From Trichobilharzia regenti (lineage: Eukaryota; Platyhelminthes; Trematoda; Strigeidida; Schistosomatidae): a stretch of DNA of 64,000 bases. The stretch is from positions 76,703,168 to 76,767,167 of the forward strand of contig OX235270.1 of NCBI GenBank assembly GCA_944472135.2, read 5' to 3'. Below are positions 63,050 through 64,000 of the stretch, one piece after another. The translations under genes were made by a program, and so were the position numbers. Numbering within the stretch: position 1 is the first letter of the stretch; each line of letters begins with the position of its first letter. The notes beneath the pieces were generated by a model. That model saw only the letters and a program-made list of their open reading frames with translations. It was not told the origin of the DNA and ran no database searches.

Positions 63050-63614
63050 CTAGTTTGAAGAGTAAAACGAATATATATATATATAACATTTACAGATAAT
63101 TCACTATATGTGGTTTTCACCTAATAAAATATTTGATGGTCATTCTAGCTTAATGCTAACTATACCCTGCATACTCTGTGAAGACATAAAATACATAACT
63201 GCAGACTATCACCTTCAGCTGTAAGCTCATTATTGGGTTGTCCGTAGATTACAAGGCTGTAGCTATTGAAATTTGTGACACGAATTCAATGTTTTGTAAT
63301 GTACTCGACTGTCATTCAACTTCAAATTCAACTTATTTTCTATTTACCTCCATTTGCTGTTTTACCTGATATCAACAAAAAATACTTTTCTATGCAAAAT
63401 GTGTGCGATGCTTGAAATATGTCATAGGTCTGACTACGTAGAAAAAGATACGTATTGCGTAACCGTTCCTCTGCTGATAGAGAAGCACCTCAGTTGTCCA
63501 AACAACTTGTAGGACTATGATGTATCTATCATCTCACAATGTTTTGAATCAATAAGCTGACATGTGCATTTCTTAAAAAAGCCTAGAGAAATAAGTGAAA
63601 TAATTTTTACTCAC
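63050..63614 (-). other. Intron of the PH-domain gene
   Basis: A 565-bp intron between the two recognised exons, with a short TA run near 63071-63084. Nothing else was seen. Confidence 0.65.
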
Positions 63615-63759
63615 TTGAAATAGATACTGAGCGCCTGTAGAGGTAACTGTAACCCGAAAAGTGTTCGGTCGCTTTGTATAATCTAATGTCTCATTGGCGG
63701 TTAGTAGGTTTGGTCCAATCAATAATCCCATTTCTCCACGAAATGTGTTACTCTCAGGA
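63615..63759 (-). CDS. PH-domain protein, internal exon (partial gene, runs off the window)
   Basis: Minus-strand exon bounded by acceptor ATCTACATTTCAG and donor CAA/GTGAGT, 145 nt, entering with two bases of a codon from upstream and leaving in phase 0. It encodes LLIGPNLLTANETLDYTKRP, then NTFRVTVTSTGAQYLFQ. This is the strand pattern of the second half of a PH domain (compare DYTKRKNVFRL...EYLFQA in Rho-GAP and spectrin PH domains). It joins in frame to the exon at 63049-62480. The N-terminal part of the gene lies outside the window. Confidence 0.78.
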
Positions 63760-64000
63760 CTGAAATGTAGATGGAAAATCATTTTTAACTTTGGTTATAT
63801 GTCGATCGGTTGAAGTAGATTTTGAGGAAATGAACATCATATAAGAACCTCGGAAGTGACGAGCTGGAAGCACTTTACTGAGGGTCTTGTATTTAGAAGT
63901 CACTTATTGGGTATTTACACAAAATTTAAAAACTCACTAAAAATAATGAATACATTTGCAGATTTGTAGAAATAATTATGTCAGTATCCCAGCAACATTC
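63760..64000. other. Right edge, presumed intron of the PH-domain gene
   Basis: No further exon could be identified before the window ends. Confidence 0.4.

Overview
The window is eukaryotic and almost certainly from a schistosome (a Schistosoma blood fluke; species not resolved). The grounds are: AT-rich DNA; one multi-exon gene with very small 5' introns followed by introns of several kb; a high load of RTE-like non-LTR retrotransposons; a BEL/Pao-type LTR element; a Merlin-type DNA transposon fragment; and tRNA-derived SINEs, some with a hammerhead-ribozyme-like tail as in the schistosome alpha SINE.

Host genes. One complete gene dominates the window: glycogen debranching enzyme (AGL) on the + strand, 10904-59953. 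I could trace 18 coding exons with phase-consistent splice junctions. They give 4,794 nt of coding sequence and a predicted protein of 1,597 residues. Both catalytic halves are present: 4-alpha-glucanotransferase (exons 3-8) and amylo-alpha-1,6-glucosidase (exons 13-18). A second gene lies tail-to-tail with it on the - strand at the right edge. Its last two exons (63759-63615 and 63049-62480) encode the end of a PH domain and a Ser-rich C-terminal tail.

Mobile DNA, left to right. At 687-7993 is a BEL/Pao-like LTR element with matching 358-bp LTRs, a broken gag, no recognisable pol, and three ~192-bp spaced repeats. Its 3' LTR is split by an RTE element (4371-7782, - strand) that has one frameshifting base deletion. 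A truncated Merlin transposase follows (9302-8634, - strand). Inside AGL introns are: a second RTE copy with one uninterrupted 989-codon ORF (22391-25526, - strand, intron 9); older RTE copies (20733-21690, 28905-32060, 44255-44405); six copies or fragments of a second LINE family, several ending in a CAGA/TCTG tetranucleotide repeat; four SINEs with hammerhead-like motifs; SINEs with an RTE-like 3' tail, one with a perfect 15-bp target duplication; and an inverted SINE pair in intron 15. Long TA arrays lie in introns 7, 10, 11, 13 and 15.

No CRISPR, operon, rRNA gene or functional tRNA gene is seen. All coordinates and comparisons were read by eye, without alignment or database searches.
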